Below are positions 48,245-57,654 of a stretch of 64,000 nucleotides of DNA, piece by piece. The notes under the pieces are model-generated. The model did no database searches. It was not told where the DNA came from and saw only the letters and a program-made list of their open reading frames with translations. The stretch is taken from assembly GCF_902499175.1 (NCBI RefSeq), contig NZ_CABVQC010000007.1:62001-126000 (forward strand). The letters are read 5' to 3'. Every line of letters starts with the position of its first letter. Positions within the stretch are counted from its first letter, which is position 1. The translations under genes were made by a program, and so were the position numbers. Source of the stretch: Burkholderia aenigmatica (lineage in GTDB: Bacteria; Pseudomonadota; Gammaproteobacteria; Burkholderiales; Burkholderiaceae).

Positions 48245-49864
48245 TCAAGCCTCCGCACTGCGGCCCTTCGGGGCAAACATGCCCTGCGGACGTTTCTGGA
48301 TGAACAGCACGATCATCACGAGCACCGCGATCTTCGCGAGCACGGCGCCCCAGAACGGCTCGATCGCCTTGCTCGCGAGGCCGAGCCCGAAGCCGCCGAG
48401 CACGGTGCCGGCGATCTGCCCGACCCCGCCGAGCACGACGGCCATGAATGAATCGATGATGTAGTTCTGGCCGAGGTCGGGCCCCACGTTGCCGATCTGC
48501 GACAGCGCGCAGCCGCCGAGGCCCGCGATGCCCGCGCCGAACGCGAACGCATACGCGTCGACGCGCGCGGTCTTCACGCCGACGCACGCGGCCATCCGGC
48601 GGTTCTGCGTGACGGCGCGCACGAACAGGCCGAGCCGCGTCTTCGTCAGCACGGCCCACGCGACGAACACCACCGCCAGCGCGAATGCGAGGATCGCGAG
48701 CCGGTTGTACGGCAGGATCAGGTTCTGCATCACGGTCACGCCGCCGCTCATCCACGACGGATTCACGACCTGCACGTTCTGCGCGCCGAACAGCATCCGC
48801 GTCGCCTGGATCAGGATCAGGCTCACGCCGAACGTCGCCAGCAGCGTCTCGAGCGGGCGGCCGTACAGGTGCCGCAGCACGAGCCGTTCGAGCACGATGC
48901 CGACGAGCGCGGCCGTCACGAACGACACCGGCACTGCGACGAGCGGATACCAGTCGAACGCGCCGGGTGCATAGCGCTGGATCAGCGTCTGCACCACATA
49001 GGTTGCGTACGCACCGATCATCAGGAATTCGCCGTGCGCCATGTTGATCACACCGATCAGCCCGTACGTGATCGCGAGGCCGAGCGCGGCGAGCAGCAGC
49101 ACGCTGCCGAGCGACAGGCCGGCGAACAGCGTGCCGACGATCTCGCCGCGGCGCTGCAACGCGTGCAGCGCTTCGAGCCCCTGCTGCGCGGCGTCGCGCA
49201 CGCGCGCGTCCGGCTCCGCGTAGCTGCCGTCGGCGTTCTTCGCGACGAGCGGGCGCAACTGCTCGATCATGTCGAGATCGCGGCGCGCGGCCACCACCTG
49301 CACGGCTTCGAGGCGCTTTGCCGGATCGGCGTCGTGCAGCGCGGCGATCGCCCACAACGCGTCGAGGCGGCGCTTCAATGCGGGATCGGTTTCCTTCGCA
49401 CGCGCGCGGTCGATCATCGGCTTGAGTGCCGGGTCGGGCGCTTTCAGCAACGCATCGATCGCGTCGCGGCGCGCGGTGACGTCGGGCGATGCGAGCGCGA
49501 GCCCCGACAGCGCGCCCGCGATCTTCGTGCGCAGCAGGTTGTTCAGCATCACGGGCTGCGCGTCGCCGGCCGGCGTCGCGGCCTGCGTGAGCGCGTCGTG
49601 CGCGGTGTCGCCGGTCTGGATCAGCAGGCGGCCGTCACCGGTCGCGAGCGCGTCGCCGGTCGACAGCGCGTTGAGCAGCGCGACGGCGCGCGGATCGGGA
49701 TCGGCGGCGAGCCGTTCGATCGCGGCCGTCTTCGCGTCGAAGTCGTCGCCGGCGAGCGCGGCGGTATCGGTAGCCGTCAGCGCGAACGCGGCGCGCGGCA
49801 GCCCGCCCGCGAGGGCGGCGCACGCGACGATCGCGACGGCGGCTCGGCGAAAGCGTGTAGGCAT
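48245..49864 (-). CDS. urtB: Urea ABC transporter permease UrtB
   Basis: UrtB (539 aa) has a signal peptide, a soluble, helical N-terminal region of about 220 residues with HEAT-like alternation (ALLKAPDPALKPMIDRARAK), and then a LivH-type permease: LAALGLAITYGLIGVINMAH and GEFLMIGAYATYVVQ are plain. The long periplasmic N-region is a known feature of UrtB. The start MPTRFRRAAVAIVACAALAG at 49864 gives a clean signal peptide; the frame continues upstream without support. It follows urtA after 149 bp. Confidence 0.95.
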   Translation of the reverse strand: MPTRFRRAAVAIVACAALAGGLPRAAFALTATDTAALAGDDFDAKTAAIERLAADPDPRAVALLNALSTGDALATGDGRLLIQTGDTAHDALTQAATPAGDAQPVMLNNLLRTKIAGALSGLALASPDVTARRDAIDALLKAPDPALKPMIDRARAKETDPALKRRLDALWAIAALHDADPAKRLEAVQVVAARRDLDMIEQLRPLVAKNADGSYAEPDARVRDAAQQGLEALHALQRRGEIVGTLFAGLSLGSVLLLAALGLAITYGLIGVINMAHGEFLMIGAYATYVVQTLIQRYAPGAFDWYPLVAVPVSFVTAALVGIVLERLVLRHLYGRPLETLLATFGVSLILIQATRMLFGAQNVQVVNPSWMSGGVTVMQNLILPYNRLAILAFALAVVFVAWAVLTKTRLGLFVRAVTQNRRMAACVGVKTARVDAYAFAFGAGIAGLGGCALSQIGNVGPDLGQNYIIDSFMAVVLGGVGQIAGTVLGGFGLGLASKAIEPFWGAVLAKIAVLVMIVLFIQKRPQGMFAPKGRSAEA

Positions 49865-50013
49865 CGGGAAATCCTGTCGGGCGTGGGGAAGCGAATGCGG
49901 GCGGCGACGCGCGGTCGCTTGCTGTTCATGAAGGCAAGCGTGGCCGGCGCATCGATATCGGCGTCGGTGTGCGAGCGGCACGTCGCGCATGAAGCGCGAC
50001 GCGCCACCCTGCA

Positions 50014-51321
50014 TCAGGCAAGCGCCGCGCGCTGCCGGCGCAGGAAGGCCGGGATCGACGTGACGATGTCCGGCTTGCCCTGGTTGCCCGCGATGAACGG
50101 GCTCCACGGTTGCGCGCGCACCGCGGTCTTGGTCTTCCACACGACGTTGAACTGCCCGTCGCCACGGATCTCGCCGATCATCACCGGCTTGTGCAGGTGA
50201 TGATTGCCGTCCATCGCGAGCGTGAAGCCCGACGGCGCGGCGACGGTCTGGCCGATCATCGCGACGCGCACCTTGTCGACGTCGGTGCTCTTCGCCTTTT
50301 CGACGGCCTGCTTCCACATGTGGATGCCGACGTAGGTCGCTTCCATCGGATCGTTGGTCACGCGCTTCGCGCCGCCCGGCAGGTTGTTCGCCTTCACCCA
50401 CGCGGCGAACTGGTCCTTGAACTTCGTGTTGGTCGGGTTCTTCACCGACATGAAGTAATTCCACGCGGCGAGGTGGCCGACGAGCGGCTTCGTGTCGATC
50501 CCGCGCAGCTCTTCCTCGCCGACCGAGAACGCGACGACCGGCACGTCGGTCGCCTTGATCCCCTGGTTGCCGAGCTCCTTGTAGAACGGCACGTTCGAGT
50601 CGCCGTTGATCGTCGAGATCACGGTCGTCTTGCCGCCTTGCGAGAAGTTCTTGATGTTCGCGACGATGGTCTGGTAGTCGCTATGGCCGAACGGCGTGTA
50701 GACCTCCTGAATGTCGGCGTCCTTCACGCCCTTCGATTTCAGGAACGCGCGCAGGATCTTGTTGGTCGTGCGCGGATACACGTAGTCGGTGCCGAGCAGG
50801 AAGAAGCGCTTCGCGCCGCCGCCTTCCGCGCTCATCAGGTACTCGACGGCCGGGATCGCCTGCTGGTTGGGCGCCGCACCCGTATAGAACACGTTGCGCG
50901 ACATTTCCTCGCCTTCGTACTGCACCGGGTAGTAGAGCAGGCCGTTCAGCTCCTCGAATACCGGCAGCACGGACTTGCGCGACACCGACGTCCAGCAACC
51001 GAACACGCACGCGACCTTGTCCTGCGTGAGCAGCTGGCGCGCCTTCTCCGCGAACAGCGGCCAGTTCGATGCGGGATCGACCACCACGGGCTCGAGCTTG
51101 CGGCCCATCACGCCGCCGCTCTTGTTGATGTCGGCGATCGTCATCAGCGCGGTGTCCTTCAGCGACGTCTCCGAGATCGCCATCGTGCCCGACAGCGAGT
51201 GCAGGATGCCGACCTTGATCGGGCCGGTGCCCGCATCGGCCGCGTGCGCGAACGGGCTCTTGCCCGCGAGCGCGAGTGCGCCGGCCATCGAACCGAACTT
51301 CAACAGACTGCGACGTTTCAT
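50014..51321 (-). CDS. urtA: Urea ABC transporter substrate-binding protein UrtA
   Basis: UrtA (435 aa) is the periplasmic receptor that captures urea or short amides. The N-terminus MKRRSLLKFGSMAGALALAG has a twin-arginine-like n-region and an AHA cleavage site. The mature protein begins the receptor fold with IKVGILHSLSGTMAISE and has LYYPVQYEGEEMSRNVFYTG. It is the first gene of the cluster, with a sigma-54 promoter 62 bp upstream of its start. Confidence 0.97.
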   Translation of the reverse strand: MKRRSLLKFGSMAGALALAGKSPFAHAADAGTGPIKVGILHSLSGTMAISETSLKDTALMTIADINKSGGVMGRKLEPVVVDPASNWPLFAEKARQLLTQDKVACVFGCWTSVSRKSVLPVFEELNGLLYYPVQYEGEEMSRNVFYTGAAPNQQAIPAVEYLMSAEGGGAKRFFLLGTDYVYPRTTNKILRAFLKSKGVKDADIQEVYTPFGHSDYQTIVANIKNFSQGGKTTVISTINGDSNVPFYKELGNQGIKATDVPVVAFSVGEEELRGIDTKPLVGHLAAWNYFMSVKNPTNTKFKDQFAAWVKANNLPGGAKRVTNDPMEATYVGIHMWKQAVEKAKSTDVDKVRVAMIGQTVAAPSGFTLAMDGNHHLHKPVMIGEIRGDGQFNVVWKTKTAVRAQPWSPFIAGNQGKPDIVTSIPAFLRRQRAALA

Positions 51322-51382
51322 CGGGTTCCCCTTGACGTGTTGGATATGCGTGCGCCATGCAGGCGTCGGCCAAGGGGGTAAC

Positions 51383-51397
51383 GCAAGGCATGTGCCA
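51383..51397 (-). promoter_or_regulatory. Sigma-54 promoter of urtABCDE-ure
   Basis: On the minus strand the sequence reads TGGCAC-N5-TTGC, with the GG (-24) and GC (-12) doublets at the required spacing. It is close to the RpoN consensus and lies 62 bp before the urtA ATG, so a normal leader results. RpoN promoters need an enhancer protein; NtrC is the obvious candidate for urea genes. Confidence 0.8.
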
Positions 51398-51515
51398 GTC
51401 GTGCGGATGCACGTCCGGCGTGCCTGAGCGGGGCGGTGCGTGGCGTCGGGACGGTGCGCATGACGCGTCGTGCAGCATGGGCGGTCCGTCGCGGTGCAGG
51501 TTCACGGGCGCAAAT

Positions 51516-51581
51516 GGTGCACGGTCGGGGTTCCCCGTTCCGGTGCCGGCACCGGAACGCGGTGCGGGACTGCCGTGCACC
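51516..51581. promoter_or_regulatory. Nested palindromes, candidate enhancer (NtrC) sites
   Basis: GGTGCACGG (51516-51524) and CCGTGCACC (51573-51581) are perfect inverted arms that flank a 22-bp perfect palindrome at 51537-51558 centred on CCGG. GGTGCA/TGCACC words are the half-sites of NtrC operators. The block is about 120-185 bp upstream of the sigma-54 promoter, the usual enhancer distance. Binding is inferred. Confidence 0.55.
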
Positions 51582-51673
51582 GTGACTTCGCGCCACGCCG
51601 GCAGGGCAGGGCTCGGACACAGCGCAGTGCCGCTGCCGGTCATCGAGACGACGCTGAAGTGATTAACCGGAGC

Positions 51674-51708
51674 GGAAAAGAGAAACGGGCACGCGATGCG
51701 TGCCCGTT
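51674..51708 (-). terminator. Terminator of the rhodanese gene
   Basis: An 11-bp perfect stem (51684-51694 with 51698-51708) and 3-nt loop are followed on the minus strand by a T-rich run (TTTCTCTTTT). It separates the rhodanese transcript from urtA. Confidence 0.8.
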
Positions 51709-51777
51709 CGGGGGATCAGTGCGGCCGGCGGCAGTGTGCCGATCGGCGAGGCGGCGAGCGATGCGCCACCGGCAGTA

Positions 51778-52101
51778 TCAGTAACGCGGCACGGACGGAT
51801 CGACGTCGCGCGACCACGCGTCGATCCCGCCTTGCAGGTTGTACAGCTTCGTGAAGCCGCGCGATTCGAGGAACATCGCGACCTGCGCGCTGCGCATCCC
51901 GTGATGGCACACGCAGACGATTTCCGCTTCGTCGTCGAGCTCTTCGCTGCGCGCGGGAATCTGCTGCATCGGGATCGACACGCTGCCGGCGATATGCGCG
52001 GTCGCGATTTCCCACGGTTCGCGCACGTCGAGCACGACCGGCGCGGGACGCGCCTTGTCGCCGAGCCATTCCGCGAGCATCGCGGCCGTCAGGATCTGCA
52101 T
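51778..52101 (-). CDS. Single-domain rhodanese-like protein
   Basis: The 107-residue protein is one rhodanese domain: VVLDVREPWEIATAHIAGSV and the active loop C65-HHGMR with the persulfide-forming cysteine. The loop is six residues, typical of sulfurtransferases rather than phosphatases. It would carry sulfane sulfur in the cytoplasm, as GlpE-type proteins do. It starts 14 bp after the Pcm-like gene and is co-transcribed with it; a strong terminator follows. Confidence 0.92.
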   Translation of the reverse strand: MQILTAAMLAEWLGDKARPAPVVLDVREPWEIATAHIAGSVSIPMQQIPARSEELDDEAEIVCVCHHGMRSAQVAMFLESRGFTKLYNLQGGIDAWSRDVDPSVPRY

Positions 52102-52115
52102 GGTGGCTCCGCCGC

Positions 52116-52772
52116 TCAGAACTTGAAGCGCGACGGCTCGATCGCGTTGACGAGGTGGTCGATGTACGTTTCGAACACGTCGGCGACGCGGTACTGCTTG
52201 TCGTCGATGCGCGTGATGATCTGCGCCTTCATCACCGGACGGCCGCCGACGAATGCCGCGAGGCGGCCGCCGACCTTCAGCTGTTCGAGCATTTCCTGCG
52301 GCACGACGGGCAGGCCGCCCGCGACGCAGATCACGTCATACGGCGCCTTGCCGGCCCAGCCGCGCGAACCGTCGCCGAGCACGACTTCCGCGTTGGTCAC
52401 GCCGTCGTTGCGCAGGTTGTCTTCTGCGAACTTCGCGTTGGTCGGATCGATCTCGACGGCCGTCACGTGCTGCGCACGGTGCGCGAACAGCGCAGCCAGG
52501 TAGCCCGAGCCGGCGCCGATGATGAGCACGTTCTCGTGCTTCTTGACCGTCAGCTCCTGCAGCACGCGCGCTTCGACGCGCGGGAACAGCATCTTGCTGT
52601 TGCCGTTGGGCAGCGGGAGTTCGAGGTCGGCGAACGCGAGATCGCGGTATTCGGCCGGAACGTAGTTTTCACGCTTGACGATCGACAGCAGGCCCAGGAC
52701 GTCGAGATCCAGCACGTCCCACGGCCGGATCTGTTGTTCGATCATGTTGAAACGCGCGTTTTCGATATTCAT
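52116..52772 (-). CDS. Protein-L-isoaspartate O-methyltransferase-like protein
   Basis: The 218-residue protein has the Pcm-type SAM-binding core VLIIGAGSGYLAALFA, VTAVEIDPTNAKFAEDNL and YDVICVAGGLPVVPQEML. The N-terminal MNIENARFNMIEQQIRPWDV is typical of the beta-proteobacterial subgroup found upstream of tolC-like genes. True Pcm repairs isoaspartyl residues; this subgroup lacks a proven substrate, so function is kept general. It leads a two-gene operon with the rhodanese. Confidence 0.87.
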   Translation of the reverse strand: MNIENARFNMIEQQIRPWDVLDLDVLGLLSIVKRENYVPAEYRDLAFADLELPLPNGNSKMLFPRVEARVLQELTVKKHENVLIIGAGSGYLAALFAHRAQHVTAVEIDPTNAKFAEDNLRNDGVTNAEVVLGDGSRGWAGKAPYDVICVAGGLPVVPQEMLEQLKVGGRLAAFVGGRPVMKAQIITRIDDKQYRVADVFETYIDHLVNAIEPSRFKF

Positions 52773-52876
52773 GGTGTGGTCACGCAGCCTGGTCGGCCAT
52801 CAGCGGGGATAGAGAAACTTCGTGATTGTACCAAACGGGGCGGCCGCGAAGCCTTCAGGCGGCCTGCAACAGACCT

Positions 52877-53134
52877 TTACCCCTTGCTCTTCTTGATCTG
52901 CGCCTCGAACGCGAGGTCGAGCTTGCTCGCCTTGCGCGGTTTTTTGGGGCCGAATTCGTCGACGAACTTGACGAACTCGTCGAGCGGCAGCGGCTCGCAG
53001 CGCTTCTCGGCCGTGCCGCCGGAGCGGTCGACGAGATAGAACAGGCCGCCCGCCATCGCGACGGCCGCGAATTGCGGGTTGCCGGAGCGGGTCTTCAGGC
53101 GTTCGACCGCGTGGGTCGCTTTGGTGGTGCGCAT
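52877..53134 (-). CDS. Small conserved basic protein of unknown function
   Basis: This 85-residue protein starts MRTTKATHAVERLKTRSGNP and has a central FAAVAMAGGLFYLVDRSGG and a lysine-rich end (GPKKPRKASKLDLAFEAQIK). I do not recognise the family. Codon use is like the neighbours, and the protein reads sensibly, unlike the long shadow frame in which it is embedded. It lies between hemN and the Pcm-like gene on the same strand. Confidence 0.7.
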   Translation of the reverse strand: MRTTKATHAVERLKTRSGNPQFAAVAMAGGLFYLVDRSGGTAEKRCEPLPLDEFVKFVDEFGPKKPRKASKLDLAFEAQIKKSKG

Positions 53135-53214
53135 CGTGCGGATTCTGGCGGGGCGTAAGCCCCACACTGTATCAAACCGGCCGCCCGCGTGCGGCCGGCC
53201 GGGGCCCGCCGGGT

Positions 53215-54606
53215 TCAGACCGTGCGCGAGTAGCGCTGCTGCTGCGTCTGGCCGAGATACGCGTCGAATGCCATCGCGATGTTGCGCACGACCATCCGGC
53301 CGGCCGGATGGATCGTCAGGCGGTCGGCCACGATCGTCACCAGCCCGTCGCGCTCGAACGGGCGCAGCGCGTCGAGTTCGCGCGCGAAATGATCGGCGAA
53401 GCGGACGCCGTGCGCGGCCTCGACGTGCGAGAACGGCAGGTCGAGGTTGCACATCAGTTGCGTGATCACGTCGCGGCGCAGCCGGTCGTCGGGCGTGAGC
53501 CGCACGCCGCGCGCGATCGGCAGCCGGCCCGCGTCGAGCGCGGCGCCGTAGGCGGGCAGGTCCTTCGCGTTCTGCGCGTAGACGTCGCCGACCTTGCCGA
53601 TCGACGACACGCCGAAACCGACGAGATCGGTATCCGCGCGCGTGCTGTAGCCCTGGAAATTGCGCTGCAGCGTGCCGTTGCGCTGCGCGTGCACGAGTTC
53701 GTCGGACGGCCGCGCGAAGTGGTCCATCCCGATGTACACGTAGCCGGCCGACGTCAGCATGTCGATCGCGAGGCCGAGCAGTGCGATGCGCGTTTCCGGC
53801 GGCGGCAGCGTCGCATCGTCGATCTGCCGCTGCATCTTGAACAGGTGCGGCATGTGCGCGTAGCCGAACACCGACAGCCGGTCGGGCGCGAGTTCGATGA
53901 TCGTTTCCAGCGTGCGAGCGAAGACGGAGACGGTCTGGTGCGGCAGCCCGTAGATCAGGTCGACGCTCACCGAATGAAAGCCCGTCGTGCGCGCGGCCGA
54001 GAGCAGGTCGGCCGTCATCGCAAGTGGCTGGATGCGGTTGATCGCCTGCTGCACGACCGGATCGAAATCCTGCACGCCGAGGCTCAACCGGTTGAAGCCG
54101 ATGTTGCGCAGGTGCACGAGCGTCGCGGGCGTGACCGTGCGCGGGTCGATCTCGATCGAGAATTCGGCGTCGGCATCCGGCGCGAGCGCGAAGTGCTCGC
54201 GGGTGGCCGCCATCAGCTCGGCCGTTTCGTCGTTGGACAGGAAGGTGGGCGTGCCGCCGCCCCAGTGCAACTGGGTAACCGGGCGTGACGGATCGAACAG
54301 CGTGGCCTGCAGCGCCATCTCGCGCTTGAGCTGGTCGAGATACGGGCGCGCGCGGCGGTGGTTGTTGGTCGCGATCTTGTTGCAGCCGCAGTAGAAGCAC
54401 GCGGTGTTGCAGAACGGGATGTGGAAGTACAGCGACAGCTCGCTCGACGACGCGCCGGGGTCGCTTGCCGCGCGCACGTAGTCGGCCGGGTCGAAATCGT
54501 CGCGAAACTGCAGCGCGGTGGGGTACGACGTATAGCGCGGCCCGTTCGCACCGTACTTCGCGAGCAAATCGGGACGGAACATTGTGTCGGCAGAACCAGA
54601 ACGCAT
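53215..54606 (-). CDS. hemN: Oxygen-independent coproporphyrinogen III oxidase HemN
   Basis: HemN is a radical-SAM enzyme that makes protoporphyrinogen IX without oxygen, needed for haem synthesis in low oxygen. The 463-residue protein has the cluster motif in FCNTACFYCGCNK (CX3CX2C plus a fourth cysteine), the GGGTPTFLS SAM segment, IEIDPRTVTP and LSLGVQDFDP. The start MRSGSADTMFRPDLLAKYG at 54606 is in line with the family. No FNR-type box was found upstream. Confidence 0.96.
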   Translation of the reverse strand: MRSGSADTMFRPDLLAKYGANGPRYTSYPTALQFRDDFDPADYVRAASDPGASSSELSLYFHIPFCNTACFYCGCNKIATNNHRRARPYLDQLKREMALQATLFDPSRPVTQLHWGGGTPTFLSNDETAELMAATREHFALAPDADAEFSIEIDPRTVTPATLVHLRNIGFNRLSLGVQDFDPVVQQAINRIQPLAMTADLLSAARTTGFHSVSVDLIYGLPHQTVSVFARTLETIIELAPDRLSVFGYAHMPHLFKMQRQIDDATLPPPETRIALLGLAIDMLTSAGYVYIGMDHFARPSDELVHAQRNGTLQRNFQGYSTRADTDLVGFGVSSIGKVGDVYAQNAKDLPAYGAALDAGRLPIARGVRLTPDDRLRRDVITQLMCNLDLPFSHVEAAHGVRFADHFARELDALRPFERDGLVTIVADRLTIHPAGRMVVRNIAMAFDAYLGQTQQQRYSRTV

Positions 54607-54767
54607 GATGGTCTCGCGCTTTTTAGATGCATTCGAGTATATAAACGCGCGATTGGGCTGCATTGTGTAATAACGTCGCAGCCGGCGATGGCACAATGCG
54701 GGGTGGGGCTGCCGGCACCGCGTCCGGTTGCCGCACCGTTTTTTTGTTGTTCGTTCGAGAGAGCCGA

Positions 54768-55094
54768 GTGTCCGTCGAATTGCCTGTCCGCCCGGCGTCA
54801 GCCGTCCCGCCGCCGCATGCGTGCCGCGAGGGCTGCGGCGCGTGCTGCATCGCGCCGTCGATTTCCAGCCCGATTCCCGGCATGCCCGACGGCAAGCCGG
54901 CCGGCGTGCGCTGCGTGCAGCTCGGCGACGACCTGCGCTGCCGGATCTTCGGCCGCCCCGAGCGGCCCGCGTGCTGTTCCGGGTTGCAGCCGGCGGCGGA
55001 CATGTGCGGCGCATCGCGCGACGACGCGCTCGCGTGGCTCACGCGTCTCGAGGCCGCGACGCGGCCGTCGTCACCAGGAGAGTGTTTAGCATGA
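54768..55094 (+). CDS. YkgJ-family cysteine cluster protein
   Basis: The 108-residue product has the metal-binding pattern [13 protein letters not shown] followed by further cysteines (VRCVQLG, LRCRIFG, ACCSG, MCGAS), the YkgJ/CxxCxxCC arrangement thought to bind zinc or an Fe-S cluster. No enzymatic role is established. The start is the GTG at 54768. Its stop overlaps the next gene by 4 bp (ATGA), so it is coupled to the lipoprotein gene. Confidence 0.88.
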   Translation: MSVELPVRPASAVPPPHACREGCGACCIAPSISSPIPGMPDGKPAGVRCVQLGDDLRCRIFGRPERPACCSGLQPAADMCGASRDDALAWLTRLEAATRPSSPGECLA

Positions 55095-55672
55095 CCGCAC
55101 CTTGCGCGCCCGGCCGGCGCCGTTTTCTTGCCGCAACCGTAGGCGCCATCGGCGTGACGCTCTCGCTCGCCGCGTGCGCGTCGACGTTCCCGTTCATCCC
55201 CGATCACTACACGTTCTCGCGCGGTGACGTGCAGAAAGCCGTCGCGCGCAAGTTCCCGTACCAGAAGACGGTCGCGCAGGTCGTCGACGTATCGCTCGCG
55301 AACCCGGCCGTCAGCCTGCTGCCCGACCAGAACCGCGTCGCCGTGCAGCTCGACGCGCATTTCGTGAGCCCGTTCCTGCGCGCGCCCGTCAACGGCAAGT
55401 TCACCGTGTCGGGCCAGCTTGCTTACGACGCGCCGAGCCGCTCGGTCGTGCTGAAGTCGCCGGCCGTCGACAGCCTCGCGCTCGACGGCGACGCGCAGAT
55501 GTACGCGCAACAGGTCGGCGCGGCCGCCGGCCTGCTCGCGACGCAGTTGCTGACCAACTATCCGATCTACACGTTCAAGCCCGAACAACTGCAATTTGCC
55601 GGGGTGAACTACGAACCCGGTACAATTACGATTCTTACAAACGGCATACGCGTGGCGATCGTCGAAAAATGA
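55091..55672 (+). CDS. DUF1439-like lipoprotein
   Basis: This 193-residue protein has a twin-arginine-like n-region ([14 protein letters not shown]) and a lipobox LAAC, so it should be lipid-anchored after export. The mature part with [18 protein letters not shown] and repeated beta strands matches the DUF1439/YceB type, whose members may bind hydrophobic ligands. It is coupled to the cysteine-cluster gene and lies 81 bp before uppP. Confidence 0.85.
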   Translation: MTAPCAPGRRRFLAATVGAIGVTLSLAACASTFPFIPDHYTFSRGDVQKAVARKFPYQKTVAQVVDVSLANPAVSLLPDQNRVAVQLDAHFVSPFLRAPVNGKFTVSGQLAYDAPSRSVVLKSPAVDSLALDGDAQMYAQQVGAAAGLLATQLLTNYPIYTFKPEQLQFAGVNYEPGTITILTNGIRVAIVEK

Positions 55673-55753
55673 CGACGACCCGCGCTCGGCCGGAGGGGGG
55701 CCGCGCGTGGAAGAGTGGCCCATTCATTCGACCATTTCGGAGTTGGGCCACGG

Positions 55754-56584
55754 ATGGACTGGATCCTGATCTGCAAGGCTTTGATCCTCGGCGTCGTCGA
55801 GGGGCTGACGGAGTTCCTGCCGGTGTCGAGTACCGGTCACCTGATCGTCGCGGGCAGCTTCCTGAATTTCAACGATTCGCACGCGAAGACATTCGACGTC
55901 GTGATCCAGTTCGGCGCGATCCTCGCGGTCTGCTGGGAATACCGGCAACGGATCGCGTCCATCGTGTCAGGGCTGCCGAGCCGGCCCGACGCGCGGCGCT
56001 TCACGCTGAACGTCGTGATCGCGACGATTCCCGCGATCGCACTCGGCCTGCTGTTCGAGAAGAAGATCAAGGCCGTGCTGTTCTCGCCGGTTCCCGTCGC
56101 GTTCGCGCTCGTCGTGGGCGGCGCGATCATCCTGTGGGCCGAGGCGCGGCAGCGCGAGCGTCGCGAGCCGCCGCGCGTGGTGTCGGTCGATGCGCTGACG
56201 CCGCTCGATGCGCTCAAGGTCGGCATCGCGCAGTGTTTCGCGCTGATTCCCGGCATGTCGCGCTCGGGCTCGACGATCATCGGCGGGATGCTGTTCGGCC
56301 TCGACCGGCGCGTCGCCACCGAATTCTCGTTCTTCCTCGCGATTCCGATCATCTTCGGCGCGACGCTCTATGAAACCGTCAAGGACTGGGAGGCGTTCAC
56401 CGTCGATTCGCTCGGCCTGTTCGCGCTCGGGCTCGTCGCGGCGTTCGTCAGCGCGTTCGTGTGCGTGCGCTGGCTGCTGCGCTACGTCGCGACGCACGAT
56501 TTCACGGTGTTCGCGTGGTACCGGATTGCGTTCGGGCTGTTCGTGCTGCTGGTCGGGTACAGCGGCTGGCTGAACTGGGCGTGA
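55754..56584 (+). CDS. uppP: Undecaprenyl-diphosphatase UppP
   Basis: UppP recycles undecaprenyl diphosphate to the monophosphate carrier used for peptidoglycan and O-polysaccharide; overproduction gives bacitracin resistance. The 276-residue membrane protein has [20 protein letters not shown] with the catalytic glutamate and serine loop, [13 protein letters not shown], and [22 protein letters not shown] at 55754 is the family start. A shared bidirectional terminator separates it from trmB. Confidence 0.97.
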   Translation: MDWILICKALILGVVEGLTEFLPVSSTGHLIVAGSFLNFNDSHAKTFDVVIQFGAILAVCWEYRQRIASIVSGLPSRPDARRFTLNVVIATIPAIALGLLFEKKIKAVLFSPVPVAFALVVGGAIILWAEARQRERREPPRVVSVDALTPLDALKVGIAQCFALIPGMSRSGSTIIGGMLFGLDRRVATEFSFFLAIPIIFGATLYETVKDWEAFTVDSLGLFALGLVAAFVSAFVCVRWLLRYVATHDFTVFAWYRIAFGLFVLLVGYSGWLNWA

Positions 56585-56615
56585 CGCGAATACGGAGGCG
56601 GGCGCGCCTCCCATG

Positions 56616-56654
56616 AAAAAAGCCCGATCGGCGGATGCCGGTCGGGCTTTTTCT
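56616..56654. terminator. Bidirectional terminator between uppP and trmB
   Basis: AAAAAAGCCCGA..CGGC and GCCGG.TCGGGCTTTTT form a long stem with A and T runs on opposite sides, so it can serve both convergent genes. Confidence 0.88.
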
Positions 56655-56695
56655 TGTCCGGAGCAGGGCGGCATGCGCCGCCGCGGCGGGAGGGC

Positions 56696-57463
56696 TCAGC
56701 TTGCGCGCTTGCGGAACACCAGGTCCCACACGCCGTGGCCGAGCCGCAGCCCACGCCGTTCGAACTTCGTCACCGGGCGGTAGTCGGGGCGCGGTGCGTA
56801 GTCGGCGGCCGTGTTTTCGAGCGTCGGCTCCGCGCCGAGCACTTCGAGCATCTGTTCCGCGTAGTTCTGCCAGTCGGTCGCGCAGTGAATGTACGCGCCG
56901 GGCTTCAGGCGCGACGCGAGATGCGCGACGAGCGGCGGCTGGATCAGCCGGCGCTTGTGGTGGCGCGCCTTGTGCCACGGGTCGGGGAAGAAGATGTGCA
57001 CGCCGTCGAGGCTTTCCGGCGCGATCATGTGCTCGAGCACCTCGACCGCGTCGTGCTGGATGATGCGGATGTTCGGCAGATCCTGCTCGCCGATCAGTTT
57101 CAGCAGCGCGCCGACACCCGGCTCGTGCACCTCGACGCCGAGGAAGTCGTCGCCGGGGCGGTTCGCAGCGATTTCCGCGGTCGATGCGCCCATGCCGAAG
57201 CCGATTTCGAGGATGCGCGGCGCGTTGCGGCCGAACACCGCGTTCCAGTCGGGCAGTTCCGGCGTGTACGGCACCACGAAGCGCGGGCCGAGTTCGTCCA
57301 TCGCGCGGCGCTGGCCGGTCGATACGCGGCCGGCGCGCGTCACGAAGCTGCGGATGCGGCGGTGGTGCAGCGGATTGACTGCGTCGGCGCCTTCGGCGGC
57401 TTCGTCGGGAATGGCGTCGTCGTGCGGCGGCAGGCCGGTTTCGTTCGGGTCGTCGTGCATCAT
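56696..57463 (-). CDS. trmB: tRNA (guanine-N7-)-methyltransferase TrmB
   Basis: TrmB methylates G46 of tRNAs. The 255-residue protein has [20 protein letters not shown] (SAM site), [12 protein letters not shown], and the diagnostic [19 protein letters not shown]. The N-terminal 50 residues are an acidic extension common in Burkholderia. It is transcribed away from the truncated uraD-like remnant, from which a terminator separates it. Confidence 0.96.
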   Translation of the reverse strand: MMHDDPNETGLPPHDDAIPDEAAEGADAVNPLHHRRIRSFVTRAGRVSTGQRRAMDELGPRFVVPYTPELPDWNAVFGRNAPRILEIGFGMGASTAEIAANRPGDDFLGVEVHEPGVGALLKLIGEQDLPNIRIIQHDAVEVLEHMIAPESLDGVHIFFPDPWHKARHHKRRLIQPPLVAHLASRLKPGAYIHCATDWQNYAEQMLEVLGAEPTLENTAADYAPRPDYRPVTKFERRGLRLGHGVWDLVFRKRAS

Positions 57464-57529
57464 CGGTGACAGAGAAAGGCTCGGTTGCGGGCGAGGGCAT
57501 CGGGCGCGCGGGACGCGCCAGCGCGGTAC

Positions 57530-57556
57530 AAAAAAGCCGCCTTCGACGAGGCGGCT
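57530..57556 (-). terminator. Intrinsic terminator upstream of trmB
   Basis: AGCCGCCT and AGGCGGCT pair around 6 nt and are followed on the minus strand by six T residues. It would end transcription coming from the uraD-like remnant. Confidence 0.8.
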
Positions 57557-57654
57557 GGGCGCGCGGTTGCGGAACGTGGCGACGGGAGCGGCGATACGCC
57601 GTCAAGCCGTTGATCCTTAAGGATTTCCCGTTCAGCCAACCGGAAAGAGCCGGA

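Larger units (their letters stand above)
51322..51777. other. urtA upstream regulatory region
   Basis: This 456-bp gap has no gene. It contains the sigma-54 promoter, a nested set of palindromes at 51516-51581 and the terminator of the rhodanese gene at its far end. Confidence 0.7.

Noticed and set aside
52877..54400. 507-codon minus-strand frame
   Set aside because: Most of it is a shadow of hemN; only the last 85 codons from 53134 look like a real small protein.
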